64,000 nucleotides of DNA from NCBI GenBank assembly GCA_963800705.1, contig CAWDBV010000007.1:62001-126000 (forward strand), read 5' to 3'. Source of the DNA: CAWDBV01 sp963800705 (GTDB taxonomy: Bacteria > Actinomycetota > Thermoleophilia > Solirubrobacterales > 70-9). Below are positions 48,742 through 56,880 of this stretch, piece after piece. The notes under the pieces were generated by a model, which had not been told where the DNA came from, searched no databases, and saw nothing but the letters and a program-made list of their open reading frames with translations. Numbering within the stretch: the stretch's first letter is position 1; every line of letters starts with the position of its first letter. The position numbers and the translations under genes were made by a program.

Positions 48742-50124
48742 GTGGCCGAGCGACCTAAGAAGCGAGAGCCCCGACCCGAGCGTCCCGCCCCGCGGCGGCG
48801 CGCCCACACGCGCGCCCGCGACCTCGAGCGCTACGCCGATTTGTTCGCGAAGCGGACCGGCGTCATGCGCTCGTCGGCGATGCGCGACCTGATGGCGATC
48901 ACGGCGCGCCCCGAGGTGATTTCGCTCGCCGGCGGGCTTCCCGACACCGCGAGCTTCCCGGCCGACAGCTTCGCCGCACAGATGACGCGGATCGCGCAGG
49001 AATCGTCGGCCGAGGCGCTCCAGTACGGCCCGACCGAGGGCTTCGAGGAAACCAAGGACTGCATCGTCGAGGTGATGGGCGCCGAGGGGATGCGGGTCGA
49101 CCCCGACGACCTGATCGTCACCACCGGCGGCCAGCAGGCGATCGACCTGATCGCGAAGACGCTCGTCGACCCCGGCGACCCGGTGATCTGCGAGGCGCCG
49201 ACCTACCCCGGAGCGGTGCCCACCTTCTGCAGCTACGAGGCCGACGTGATCCAGGTCGAGACCGACGACGAGGGGATGAAGATCGACGAGCTCGCCTCGG
49301 TGCTCGACCGGCTCGCGGCCGAGAAACGGCGGCCGAAGTTCATCTACTCGGTGCCGAGCTTCCAGAACCCCGCCGGTGTCACGCTCTCGGCCGAGCGCCG
49401 CGAGAAGCTCGTCGACCTCGCCCGCGCCCACGAGGTCCTGCTCGTCGAGGACAACCCCTACGGTCTGCTGCGCTTCGAGGGCGAGCCGCAGCGCTCGCTC
49501 TACTCGCTCGACGGCGGCGACTACGTGATCTACGTCGGCACCTTCTCGAAGATCCTCTCGCCGGGAATCCGGATCGGATGGGTGGTGGCGCCGCCGCCGG
49601 TGCTCGAGAAGATCGGGCTCGGCAAGCAGGCCTCCGACCTCTGCACCTCGACCCTGACCCAGTACTTCGTCCGCGAGTACTTCGGCGAGGGTCGCTGGCT
49701 CGAGTACATCGACGAGCTCAACAAGATCTACCGCGAGCGCCGCGACGTGATGCTCGAGGCGCTTGAGCGTTTCTTCCCCGAACAGGCGACCTGGACGCAC
49801 CCCGAGGGCGGGCTGTTCGTCTGGGCGACGCTGCCCGAGTTCATCGACACCACCGACCTGCTCGCCAAGGCGCTGAACGAGAACGTCGCCTTCGTGCCCG
49901 GCCGCGCCGCCTACGTCGACGGCCGCGGCGCGAACTCGATGCGGCTCAACTTCTCGGGCTCGCAGCCGGACGAGATCCGCGAGGGCATCAGGCGAATCGG
50001 CCGCGTCGTCTCCGAGCAGATGGAGCTCTACGAGTCGATCACCGGCGAGCACACGACCACTGAGCCCGAGCCCCCCGAGGACGGCGGTGACGTCGTTCCG
50101 TTGCCTCGAAAGGACGACTCTTGA
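48742..50124 (+). CDS. PLP-dependent aminotransferase (fold type I)
   Basis: A 460-residue aminotransferase of the LysN/2-aminoadipate-type group. It has PEVISLAGGLPD, LQYGPTEGFEE, TGGQQAIDLIAKTLVDPGD, the PSFQNPAGVTLS loop, VEDNPYGLLRF and the PLP-lysine motif GTFSKILSPGIRIGW. The first 35 residues are a basic extension. The substrate (aminoadipate, aromatic or branched-chain keto acid) cannot be fixed. The GTG start is used. Its stop overlaps the TTG start of ddl (TTGA), so the two are coupled. Confidence 0.85.
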   Translation: MAERPKKREPRPERPAPRRRAHTRARDLERYADLFAKRTGVMRSSAMRDLMAITARPEVISLAGGLPDTASFPADSFAAQMTRIAQESSAEALQYGPTEGFEETKDCIVEVMGAEGMRVDPDDLIVTTGGQQAIDLIAKTLVDPGDPVICEAPTYPGAVPTFCSYEADVIQVETDDEGMKIDELASVLDRLAAEKRRPKFIYSVPSFQNPAGVTLSAERREKLVDLARAHEVLLVEDNPYGLLRFEGEPQRSLYSLDGGDYVIYVGTFSKILSPGIRIGWVVAPPPVLEKIGLGKQASDLCTSTLTQYFVREYFGEGRWLEYIDELNKIYRERRDVMLEALERFFPEQATWTHPEGGLFVWATLPEFIDTTDLLAKALNENVAFVPGRAAYVDGRGANSMRLNFSGSQPDEIREGIRRIGRVVSEQMELYESITGEHTTTEPEPPEDGGDVVPLPRKDDS

Positions 50125-51068
50125 AGGTGGCGGTCCTCAAGGGCGGCCGCTCGCTCGAGCGCGGCGTTTCGCTGCGCTCCGGAGCCCGGGTCGAGGACGC
50201 ACTCGAGTCGCTCGGCAACGAGGTCGTGCCGCTCGACGTCGGCGCCGACCTCGTCGCACGGCTGCGCGAGTCGCGCCCCGACGTCGCCTTCATCGCCCTG
50301 CACGGTCCCGGTGGCGAGGACGGCACCGTCCAGGAGCTGCTCGAGGTGCTCGGGGTCCCCTACACCGGACCGGGCGTAGCGGCCTGCGGCCGCTGCGTCA
50401 ACAAGGTGGTCGCCAAGCACGACCTGCGCGCGGCCGGGCTTCCGACCCCCGACTGGGTGGCGTTCAACTCGACCGCGTTCGGCGAGCTCGGCGCCGCCGA
50501 CACACTCGAGGAGATCGAGTCTCGCCTCGGCTTCCCGCTGGTCGTCAAGCCGGCGAGCCAGGGCTCTGCGCTCGGGGTCCGCTTCGCGTCGGCCCGCGAC
50601 GAGGTCCCCGGCGCCCTCGTCGCCGCCTTCTCCTACGGCGACCGGGTGCTGCTCGAGCGCTACATCGCCGGCCGCGAGCTCGCGGTCAGCGTCATCGACG
50701 GCGACCCGTTGCCCGCGGTCGAGGTGATCCCGCGCAAGGAGGACCTCTACGACTACGAGGCGCGCTACGAGATCGGCCGCACCGAATTTGTCGCGCCGGC
50801 CGAGCTCGGTGACGACACGGTCCGCGTCGACGAGATCGCGCGCCGCACCTACGAGACGCTCGGTTGCGCAGGCGCGGTGCGGGTAGACATGATGCTCGAC
50901 CGCGACGGCCCCCAGGTGCTCGAGGTGAACGCGATCCCCGGGCTCACCGACACCAGCCTGCTGCCGATGGCGGCCGAGGCGGCGGGGCTGAGCTTCGAGC
51001 AGCTCGTCGACAAGCTCGTCGAGCTCGCCCGCGAGCGGCCGGCGAGCGGCGCCACGCTCCCCGCCTGA
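50121..51068 (+). CDS. ddl: D-alanine--D-alanine ligase
   Basis: Ddl joins two D-Ala molecules for peptidoglycan synthesis. The 315-residue protein has the ATP-grasp motifs: VAVLKGGRSLERGVSLRSG, HGPGGEDGTVQELLE, GFPLVVKPASQGSALGV, LEVNAIPGLTDTSLLP. The start is TTG 50121 overlapping the previous stop; GTG 50127 is a possible alternative. Motifs and length are normal, so activity is expected. Confidence 0.92.
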   Translation: MKVAVLKGGRSLERGVSLRSGARVEDALESLGNEVVPLDVGADLVARLRESRPDVAFIALHGPGGEDGTVQELLEVLGVPYTGPGVAACGRCVNKVVAKHDLRAAGLPTPDWVAFNSTAFGELGAADTLEEIESRLGFPLVVKPASQGSALGVRFASARDEVPGALVAAFSYGDRVLLERYIAGRELAVSVIDGDPLPAVEVIPRKEDLYDYEARYEIGRTEFVAPAELGDDTVRVDEIARRTYETLGCAGAVRVDMMLDRDGPQVLEVNAIPGLTDTSLLPMAAEAAGLSFEQLVDKLVELARERPASGATLPA

Positions 51069-51077
51069 GCCCGGGCC

Positions 51078-51572
51078 CTATCCGTCGGTGCCCTGGGCGA
51101 AGTCCTCGGGCGAGACGTTGTCGAGGAAGTCCTTGAACTTCTCGACCACTTCCTCGGTGTCCTCGACCTCGTGCTCGAACTCGATCGCCGACTCCTCGAT
51201 CACGTCCTCGGCGGCGAAGATCGGCGCCTCGACCCGGACCGCGAGCGCGAGGGCGTCCGACGGGCGCGAGTCGATGTCCATCTCGGAGCCGTTGACCGAG
51301 ATCGTGATCTGGGCGAAGAAGGTGTTGTCGCGGAGCTCGGTCACCGAGACCCGCTCGCACTTCGCGTCCATCTGGTCGATCACCTCGCCGAGCAGGTCGT
51401 GGGTCATCGGCCGCGGAGTGTTCGCTCCCTGCAGCTTCATCAAGATCGCCGCCGCCTCGGGATGCCCGATCCAGATCGGCAGGAACTTGTTTCCGTCCAC
51501 GGTCTTCAGCAACACGATCGGCTGTTTGCCGACCATGTCGAAGCTGACTCCGTAGATGGTCATTCGCTGCAC
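51078..51572 (-). CDS. Bifunctional nuclease-family protein (BFN/DUF151)
   Basis: A 164-residue protein of the BFN family: VGKQPIVLLKTVDGNKFLPIWIGHPEA, LLGEVIDQMDAKCERVSVTELRDNTFFAQITI and the signature SRPSDALALAVRVEAPIFAAEDVIEES. Members have been reported with RNase/DNase activity, but their role in bacteria is unclear. The last 35 residues are acidic. The GTG at 51572 is preceded by AAGGAG at a 6-nt spacing, one of the few clear ribosome-binding sites here. Confidence 0.88.
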   Translation of the reverse strand: MQRMTIYGVSFDMVGKQPIVLLKTVDGNKFLPIWIGHPEAAAILMKLQGANTPRPMTHDLLGEVIDQMDAKCERVSVTELRDNTFFAQITISVNGSEMDIDSRPSDALALAVRVEAPIFAAEDVIEESAIEFEHEVEDTEEVVEKFKDFLDNVSPEDFAQGTDG

Positions 51573-51636
51573 GTAGGTCTCCTTGCGGGGTCGGCCAGAT
51601 TATATGGGCGACCCCCGGCCCCCCCACCCGGCTTGA

Positions 51637-51642
51637 GACAAT
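51637..51642 (+). promoter_or_regulatory. -10 box of the SRPBCC gene
   Basis: GACAAT ends 6 nt before the GTG at 51649. A leaderless arrangement is likely. Confidence 0.35.
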
Positions 51643-51648
51643 CGGGGC

Positions 51649-52077
51649 GTGTCGAGGTGCCGCCAGCAGACGTTCATTGACGCCCCGCCCGAGGTCGTCT
51701 GGGAGCTGTTCGGCGATGTCGATCGCCACCACGAGTGGTGGCCGGGGTTCGTCGCGGTCGACTGCGACGGGCTCGAGCAGGGCTGCACCTACCGCCAAGT
51801 CGTCACTGATCCTTTCGGGAAAGAGGCCGAGGAGACGTTCTCGATCGAGTCGCTCGAGGATTGCGAAGAGCTCCGCATCCGCTGCCTCGATACCGGCACA
51901 TTCGCCGACTTCGCGCTCACCGGGGCCCAGGGCGGGACGTTTGTGGATGGCGAGGCGGGGATGGAGCCGTCGCGGATCCCGCACCGGGTCTGGGACGCGG
52001 TCGCCGGCAAGCGCTACTACCGCGAGTGGCTGGCGGAGGCCCTCGATGCGGTTCGAAAGCGCGCCGAGGCCAGGTAA
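51649..52077 (+). CDS. SRPBCC/polyketide-cyclase-like protein
   Basis: A 142-residue START-like (SRPBCC) protein: QTFIDAPPEVVWELFGDVDRHHEWWPGFVAVD is the family N-terminal pattern, followed by beta strands and a long C-terminal helix (YYREWLAEALDAVRKRAE). Such proteins bind hydrophobic ligands in a helix-grip cavity; the ligand is unknown. It converges with the tRNA-Ile gene 5 bp away. Confidence 0.8.
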   Translation: MSRCRQQTFIDAPPEVVWELFGDVDRHHEWWPGFVAVDCDGLEQGCTYRQVVTDPFGKEAEETFSIESLEDCEELRIRCLDTGTFADFALTGAQGGTFVDGEAGMEPSRIPHRVWDAVAGKRYYREWLAEALDAVRKRAEAR

Positions 52078-52082
52078 GTCAG

Positions 52083-52156
52083 TGGGCGATCCTGGACTCG
52101 AACCAGGGACCTCGTCCTTATCAGAGACGCGCTCTAACCAGCTGAGCTAATCGCCC
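52083..52156 (-). tRNA. tRNA-Ile (anticodon GAT)
   Basis: A full cloverleaf on the minus strand: acceptor GGGCGAT paired with ATCGCCC, D arm GCTC-AGCTGGTTA-GAGC, anticodon loop CTGATAA (GAT), and T arm CCTGG-TTCGAGT-CCAGG. The discriminator is A and CCA is not encoded. The length is 74 nt. Confidence 0.97.
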
Positions 52157-52172
52157 GGAGCGAGCCGGGATG

Positions 52173-53021
52173 TTAGCGGCGCAATCGCCGCGCCAAACGG
52201 CGCAGCTCGTCGAGATCGTCGAAGACAAGCTCGGCCTTGATCCCCTTCTTGCCCGAGCGCACCTTGACGTCGGCGCCGAGCGCCGAGCCGAGCTCGTCCT
52301 CGGCCTCGGAGAGCGCGGCGCGGTCGTCGGCGGACTGGCCCCGCTTCGGCTTCGGGGGCGGCTTCGAACCCGACTTCGCGTGGCGTTCGGTCTCGCGCAC
52401 CGACCAGCCCTGCTTGGCGGCCTTGCGCGCGAGGCTGCGGCGCTCGGCCTGGTCGCGGACCTGGAGGATCGCGCGTCCGTGGCCCTCGCTGAGATCGCCG
52501 GAGACGAGCAGCTCGATGGCCTCGTCGGGGAGGTCGAGGATCCGGATCAGGTTCGAGATCGCGGCGCGGCTGCGCCCGACCCGCCGGCCGAGTTCCTCCT
52601 TCGAGATCCCGAGGTCGTCGACCAGCGACGCGCAGGCGCGCGCCTCGTCGACCGGGTTCAGGTCCTCGCGGACCATGTTCTCGATCAGCGCCGCCTGCAG
52701 GCGCTCGTCGTCGGGCGAGGAGCGGACCACCGCGGGGACCTTCGAGAGCCCGGCCTGCTGCGCGGCGCGCCAGCGGCGCTCGCCGGCGAGCAGCTCGTAG
52801 CGACCGTCGGTCGCCGGGCGCACGATCAAAGGCTGCAGCAGCCCGGTCGAGCTGATCGAGTCGGCGAGCGCCCTCAGGGCGCCGGGCTCGAAGCTCGAGC
52901 GCGGCTGGTCGGGGTTCGGGTCGATGCTCTTCACCGGCACCTCGAGCAGCTCGGCGCCGCCGGCGCCCGACTCGGGGAGGATCGCCGCCAGCCCGCGACC
53001 CATGCCGCGCTTAGTCGCCAC
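52173..53021 (-). CDS. parB: Chromosome-partitioning protein ParB
   Basis: A 282-residue ParB, the CTP-dependent clamp that binds parS near the origin. The N-terminal region has VPVKSIDPNPDQPRS and GERRWRAAQQAGLSKVPAVVR (CTPase/box II), followed by the helix-turn-helix (LNPVDEARACASLVDDLGISKEELGRRVGRSRAAISNLIRILDLP) and a C-terminal dimerisation domain. The GTG start has AGGAG just upstream. It lies downstream of parA with a 47-bp gap. No convincing parS was found in this window. Confidence 0.95.
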   Translation of the reverse strand: MATKRGMGRGLAAILPESGAGGAELLEVPVKSIDPNPDQPRSSFEPGALRALADSISSTGLLQPLIVRPATDGRYELLAGERRWRAAQQAGLSKVPAVVRSSPDDERLQAALIENMVREDLNPVDEARACASLVDDLGISKEELGRRVGRSRAAISNLIRILDLPDEAIELLVSGDLSEGHGRAILQVRDQAERRSLARKAAKQGWSVRETERHAKSGSKPPPKPKRGQSADDRAALSEAEDELGSALGADVKVRSGKKGIKAELVFDDLDELRRLARRLRR

Positions 53022-53068
53022 TTGACTCCTCCTTTTCCCTCTCCCTCGCCCCTCTTCCGCTCTTATAC

Positions 53069-53824
53069 TTAAGCATTAGCGAGGAGCTCCTCGGCGAGCG
53101 CCGCGTACGCCCTCGAGCCGGGCGAGTTCGGATCGTGGCCGGTGACCGGCTCGCCGTAGCTCGGCGCCTCGGCGATCCGGATGTTGCGCGGGATCACGGT
53201 CTTGAACACCCGCGCCGGGAAATGCTCGCGGAGCTCGCGCTCGACGTCTTGGGAGAGCCGGGTGCGCTCGTCATGCATCGTGATCACGGCGCCGGCGAGC
53301 TCGAGTCCGGGGTTGAACTCGCGCCGCACGAGCTTCAGCGTGTCGAGGAACTGGACCATCCCCTCGAGCGCCAGATACTCGGCCTGCACCGGGACGATCA
53401 CCGCGTCGGCGGCGACGAGCGCCGTCACCGTGACCGGGCCGAGCGAGGGCGGGCAGTCGAGCAGCGTGCACGCAAAGCGCTCGCGGACCGGGCCGAGCCC
53501 CTCCGAGAGCCGCGTCTCGAACCCCTCGATCCGCGGCAACTCGACCGAGGCACCGGCGAGGTCGCCGTTGGCCGGGACTATCCACAGGTTGTCGGGGCCG
53601 GCGGGGATCGCCGCCTCGGCGACCGAGGTCTCCCCGGCGAGGCACTCGTAGGTCGAGGGGCGGATGTCCTTGGCGAGCCCGACCGCGGTGGTCGCGTTGC
53701 ACTGCGCGTCGAGGTCGACGAGCAGCGTCTGCTTGCCCGCGGCGGCGACGCAGGCGCCCATGTTGACGGCGGTCGTCGTCTTGCCGACGCCGCCCTTCTG
53801 GTTGGCGATCGCGTAAACGGTCAT
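53069..53824 (-). CDS. parA: Chromosome-partitioning ATPase ParA
   Basis: A 251-residue Walker-type ATPase of the Soj/MinD group. The deviant Walker A is QKGGVGKTTTAVNMG with the signature lysine. VDLDAQCNATTAVGL is the switch I/A' region and LLDCPPSLGPVT is Walker B. It binds nucleoid DNA and moves ParB-bound origins. Its ATG overlaps the rsmG stop (4 nt), and the order jag-rsmG-parA-parB is classic near oriC. Confidence 0.96.
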   Translation of the reverse strand: MTVYAIANQKGGVGKTTTAVNMGACVAAAGKQTLLVDLDAQCNATTAVGLAKDIRPSTYECLAGETSVAEAAIPAGPDNLWIVPANGDLAGASVELPRIEGFETRLSEGLGPVRERFACTLLDCPPSLGPVTVTALVAADAVIVPVQAEYLALEGMVQFLDTLKLVRREFNPGLELAGAVITMHDERTRLSQDVERELREHFPARVFKTVIPRNIRIAEAPSYGEPVTGHDPNSPGSRAYAALAEELLANA

Positions 53825-54519
53825 CTTCTCTTGCCGCCGTAGGGCTTCTTCTTCGCCATTCCGGGCCTTCGCGGCAGGTTCGGCGGCGTCGGGCCATTCT
53901 TACGGAGCAGGTGGATGTGGCGGTTCAGCGATCCGGCGTAGGGGCCGACCTCGCGGATCGACACCGGCTCGATCGCGAGCTTGTCCACAGCCCGCGCGAG
54001 CTCCTCCTCCTCTTTGCGGTCGCGCCGTCCCTTCCAGCAGACGAGCGAGCCCTGATCGGCGAGCAGCGGCGAGGCGAGCTCGGCCAGCGTCGCCAGCCGC
54101 CCCACCGCGCGGACGACGACGGCGTCGTAGCGCTCGCGGCCCTCGCCTTCCGCCCAGGTCTCGGAGCGCTCGCAGACGACGCTGGCGTTCGGGATCCGGC
54201 AGCGCTCGGTCGCCTCGGCGATGAAGTCGCACTTCCGCGACACCGACTCGATCAGCTCGACCCGCGCATCGGGGAGCGCCGCGGCGAGCGGCAGCCCCGG
54301 GAAGCCGGCGCCGGCGCCGAGGTCGGCGATCATCCTGGCGCCGCCCAGCATCCCCGGCCCGATCCCGCTCAGCGAATCGGCGATGTGGACCTTCCAGGAG
54401 GACTGGGGCTCGCGCACCGAGGTCGGCGAGCGGTCGCCGGCGAGCAGCTCGACCAGCGTCGTCAGCGAGCGCTCGGCACGCTCGTCGAGCATCTCGAGGA
54501 CGGCAGGGTCCCCGCTCAA
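53821..54519 (-). CDS. rsmG: 16S rRNA (guanine527-N7)-methyltransferase
   Basis: A 232-residue RsmG/GidB. The motifs are NRHIHLL-like C-terminal segment, DLGAGAGFPGLPLA (SAM loop), ELIESVSRKCDFI and VVRAVGRLATLAELASPLL. RsmG methylates G527 of 16S rRNA, and loss of it gives low-level streptomycin resistance in other bacteria. It overlaps jag by 4 nt and parA by 4 nt. The C-terminal 20 residues are basic. Confidence 0.95.
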   Translation of the reverse strand: MSGDPAVLEMLDERAERSLTTLVELLAGDRSPTSVREPQSSWKVHIADSLSGIGPGMLGGARMIADLGAGAGFPGLPLAAALPDARVELIESVSRKCDFIAEATERCRIPNASVVCERSETWAEGEGRERYDAVVVRAVGRLATLAELASPLLADQGSLVCWKGRRDRKEEEELARAVDKLAIEPVSIREVGPYAGSLNRHIHLLRKNGPTPPNLPRRPGMAKKKPYGGKRR

Positions 54520-55001
54520 TCGGCGACCAGGGGAGCGACGACCACGAAGCGGTTCGGCTCATCGCCCTCGCTGTAGGTCTCGATCCCGGCCCGCTCGCGC
54601 AGGTACTCGTGGATCACGCGGCGCTCAGCGGCGCTCATCGGCTCGAGCTCGATCGCCGAGTCGCCGCTCAGCGCCTCCTCACTGACCCGGTCGGCGCGGC
54701 GCTCGAGCGCCTCGCGGCGGCGCTCGCGGTACCCCGAGGCGTCGACGATCACCCGCTTGCGCTCGCGGATTCCCTGGAACGCCGCCTGGAAGCAGATCAG
54801 CTGCACCGCGTCGATCGTCTGGCCGTGGCGGCCGATCAGCAGGCCGACCTCGTCGGCGTCGACGCGCGCCTCGATCAGCTCCTCGTCCTCGCTGATCTCG
54901 ACCTCGGAGTCGATTCCGAGCGAATCGAGGATCCGCTCGAGCACCGCCTTGACGCGGGCGGCGGGATCCTCGGGCAGCGTGTCGGGGGCCTCGTCGGGCA
55001 C
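54516..55001 (-). CDS. jag: Jag/KhpB-like RNA-binding protein (KH and R3H)
   Basis: A 161-residue RNA-binding protein. The KH domain (about 35-100) contains the GxxG loop LIGRHGQTIDAVQ, and the R3H domain (about 100-160) has AERRVIHEYLRERAGIETYSEGDEPNRF. The separate N-terminal Jag domain of Firmicutes is missing, as in other actinobacterial KhpB-type proteins. It lies between yidC and rsmG. A GTG start is used. Confidence 0.92.
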   Translation of the reverse strand: MPDEAPDTLPEDPAARVKAVLERILDSLGIDSEVEISEDEELIEARVDADEVGLLIGRHGQTIDAVQLICFQAAFQGIRERKRVIVDASGYRERRREALERRADRVSEEALSGDSAIELEPMSAAERRVIHEYLRERAGIETYSEGDEPNRFVVVAPLVAD

Positions 55002-55037
55002 AGCTTTCCCAGTCTAGTTACGCCCGGCGGGCGGGCG

Positions 55038-55784
55038 CTATCTTCGCCGCTTCTTCTTGCGCGGCGGGGGCGGAGGCGGCTTCGAGGCGCGGATCTCCTC
55101 CGGGGTGGGCTGCTCCTCGGGCGGGAAGAAGACCTTGACCACGGCCTGTTGGCCCATCGTCCAGACGTTGGTCGAGATCCAGTAGAGCAGCAGGCCCGCG
55201 GGGAACCCGATCATGAACGGGAGGATCACGATCGGCAGCCCCATCGAGATCAGCCGCTGCTGGCCGCTCGCCTGGGTTCCGGTCATGATCAGCCCGGCCG
55301 CAACCGAGGTGATCAGATAAAGCACGACGAGGATCGCGAGCTCGGACCCGGTCGCCTTCTCGGTCAGGTTCTCGATGAACCACCACGACTCCTGGCCCGC
55401 AGCGGCGACCTCCTCCTGGAACTCGTCGCCGCGAAGCAGGTAGAAGAGCGACAGGAAGACCGGGAGCTGGAGCACCAGCGGGATGCAGGAGGCGAACGGG
55501 TTGACGCCGTGCTCCTTGAAGAGCGCCATGCTCTCGCGCTGGAGCCGCTCGCGGTCGTCCTTGTAGCGCTCCTGGAGCTCCTTCAGGTGGGGCTGGATCG
55601 CGGCCATCTCGCGCATCGAGCGGATCTGCCTGATCGAGAGCGGCAGGATCGCGGCGCGGGTGATGAAGGTGAGCACGACGATCGCGGTCCCGTAGGTGAG
55701 GCCGATGTCGTGGAGCCAGTTGAGGATCGCGTTCGCGAGATCGATCAGCGGCTGCAGCGGGTTGGCGAGCAGGAAGACCTCCAC
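55038..55784 (-). CDS. yidC: Membrane protein insertase YidC
   Basis: A 248-residue YidC/Oxa1-type insertase, shorter than E. coli YidC because the large periplasmic domain is absent. FITRAAILPLSIRQIRSMREM holds the conserved cytoplasmic-groove Arg in the second helix region, followed by the coiled-coil hairpin (IQPHLKELQERYKDDRERLQRESMALFKEHGVNPF) and the later helices. A Pro/Lys/Arg-rich tail ends the protein. Its start abuts the yidD stop. Confidence 0.95.
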   Translation of the reverse strand: MEVFLLANPLQPLIDLANAILNWLHDIGLTYGTAIVVLTFITRAAILPLSIRQIRSMREMAAIQPHLKELQERYKDDRERLQRESMALFKEHGVNPFASCIPLVLQLPVFLSLFYLLRGDEFQEEVAAAGQESWWFIENLTEKATGSELAILVVLYLITSVAAGLIMTGTQASGQQRLISMGLPIVILPFMIGFPAGLLLYWISTNVWTMGQQAVVKVFFPPEEQPTPEEIRASKPPPPPPRKKKRRR

Positions 55785-56111
55785 TTAAACGGCACCTCCT
55801 CCGCTTCGCGTCCGGGGGTGCCTGCTGCCGTTCCCGACTCCATATGCCGCCCTTACGCTCGGGCGCGCGCGTCGTGTGCCGTGATCGCGGAACAGCTTTC
55901 GGTCCGAAACATCGTCGATTCCGCCGTCGCTGAGCGGATTGCAGCGCAGCAGGCGCCAGGCGGCGAGGATCGAGCCGCGCAGCGGGCCGAGCTCGCGGAC
56001 CGCCTCGGCGGCGTAGGCGGAGCAGGTCGGGTGGTACTTGCAGCGGCGGGGGAAGGCGGGCGAGATCCAGCGGTGGTAGAAGGCGAGCAGGGCCAGGAGC
56101 AACCGTTTCAC
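55785..56111 (-). CDS. yidD: Membrane protein insertion efficiency factor YidD
   Basis: A 108-residue YidD: LLLALLAFYHRWISPAFPRRCKYHPTCSAYAAEAV with the conserved cysteines in RCKYHPTCS, then LLRCNPLSDGGIDDV. The C-terminal 30 residues are not conserved. It helps membrane protein insertion next to YidC. The GTG start overlaps the rnpA stop (GTGA). Confidence 0.93.
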   Translation of the reverse strand: MKRLLLALLAFYHRWISPAFPRRCKYHPTCSAYAAEAVRELGPLRGSILAAWRLLRCNPLSDGGIDDVSDRKLFRDHGTRRARPSVRAAYGVGNGSRHPRTRSGGGAV

Positions 56112-56536
56112 GACAAACGCTCCTGGGTGGAGTCCTCGGCGCCCGAATCGCCCTCGAGCAGCTCGGCGAGCGACTTCTCGACCCCTTCGACACCCTCGCG
56201 GTCGATCAGCTCCTCGATCCCGGGGCGCGCCACGATCACGAAGTCGAGCCCGGCGGCGAGCTGAGGCGAAGTCTCCACCAGCGACCAGAAGGCGTCGCGG
56301 AGCCGCCGCTTCACCTTGTTGCGGGTCACGGCCTTGCCGACCTTACGGCCGACCGAGATCCCGAGCCGCAGATCGCCGGCGCCCGGGTCCTCGCGCGGGA
56401 ACGAGTAAACGACCAGAAAGCGGTTCGCGCGCGAGTCACCGTCGCGATAGACGCGGTCGAACTCGCCGCTGCGGGAGAGGCGACCGCGCTTGCGTCCACC
56501 GCTGCGCTCGGGTTCGCTCGTCAAGACAGTTGCCAA
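56108..56536 (-). CDS. rnpA: Ribonuclease P protein component
   Basis: A 142-residue RnpA, the protein cofactor of RNase P for tRNA 5' maturation. LRLGISVGRKVGKAVTRNKVKRRLRDAF is the RNR-motif central helix. The N-terminus is basic, and the C-terminal 35 residues are acidic and disordered. The only in-frame starts are TTG codons: 56536 and 56524 are possible, and I use 56536, 7 nt after the rpmH stop. A clear Shine-Dalgarno sequence is not visible. Confidence 0.93.
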   Translation of the reverse strand: MATVLTSEPERSGGRKRGRLSRSGEFDRVYRDGDSRANRFLVVYSFPREDPGAGDLRLGISVGRKVGKAVTRNKVKRRLRDAFWSLVETSPQLAAGLDFVIVARPGIEELIDREGVEGVEKSLAELLEGDSGAEDSTQERLS

Positions 56537-56543
56537 CGGACGG

Positions 56544-56678
56544 TCAGGGAGTGAGGCGCTTCCGGCCCCGCTTGCGGCGGCGCCTCAGGATCGCGCGTCC
56601 CGACCGGGTCCGGCTTCGGGCCCTGAACCCGTGGGTCTTGGCGCGCTTGCGCTTCTTCGGCTGATAGGTCCGCTTCAT
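56544..56678 (-). CDS. rpmH: 50S ribosomal protein L34
   Basis: A 44-residue L34 starting MKRTYQPKKRKRAKTHGF and ending RRRRKRGRKRLTP. All conserved residues of the family are there: TYQP near the start and KRxxxHGFRxR in the middle. It heads the leftward rpmH-rnpA-yidD-yidC-jag-rsmG-parA-parB row. The next gene, dnaA, goes rightward, so the 200-bp gap is divergent. Confidence 0.97.
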   Translation of the reverse strand: MKRTYQPKKRKRAKTHGFRARSRTRSGRAILRRRRKRGRKRLTP

Positions 56679-56792
56679 CTCAAGGTTCCCCGTCGTCCCT
56701 TGGGGGCGAGGCAGTATACGGAGCGCCGCCCGAACGCCGTTCGCGCAGCGAACTTTTTTCCGCGAGATGCACCGTGCTCTGCTGCGGGCCGT

Positions 56793-56820
56793 TTGAGCGG
56801 CACCGGGCCGGGGCTATAGT
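56793..56820 (+). promoter_or_regulatory. dnaA promoter
   Basis: A -35 TTGAGC (56793-56798), a 16-bp spacer and a -10 TATAGT (56815-56820). The CTATAGTCGCC context is the same as at rpsF. Transcription would start near 56827, leaving a 5' leader of about 54 nt before the probable start of dnaA. Confidence 0.6.
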
Positions 56821-56880
56821 CGCCGCCGGTCACCGCACCGAAGTCCGAGTCAACGCCGAGTGTGAGAGAGGAGGTCGGGA

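Noticed and set aside
56104..56119. parS-like sequence CGTTTCACGACAAACG at the rnpA/yidD junction
   Set aside because: Only about 12 of 16 bases match the consensus and the palindrome is broken in the right half; it lies in overlapping coding sequence. No better parS was found.
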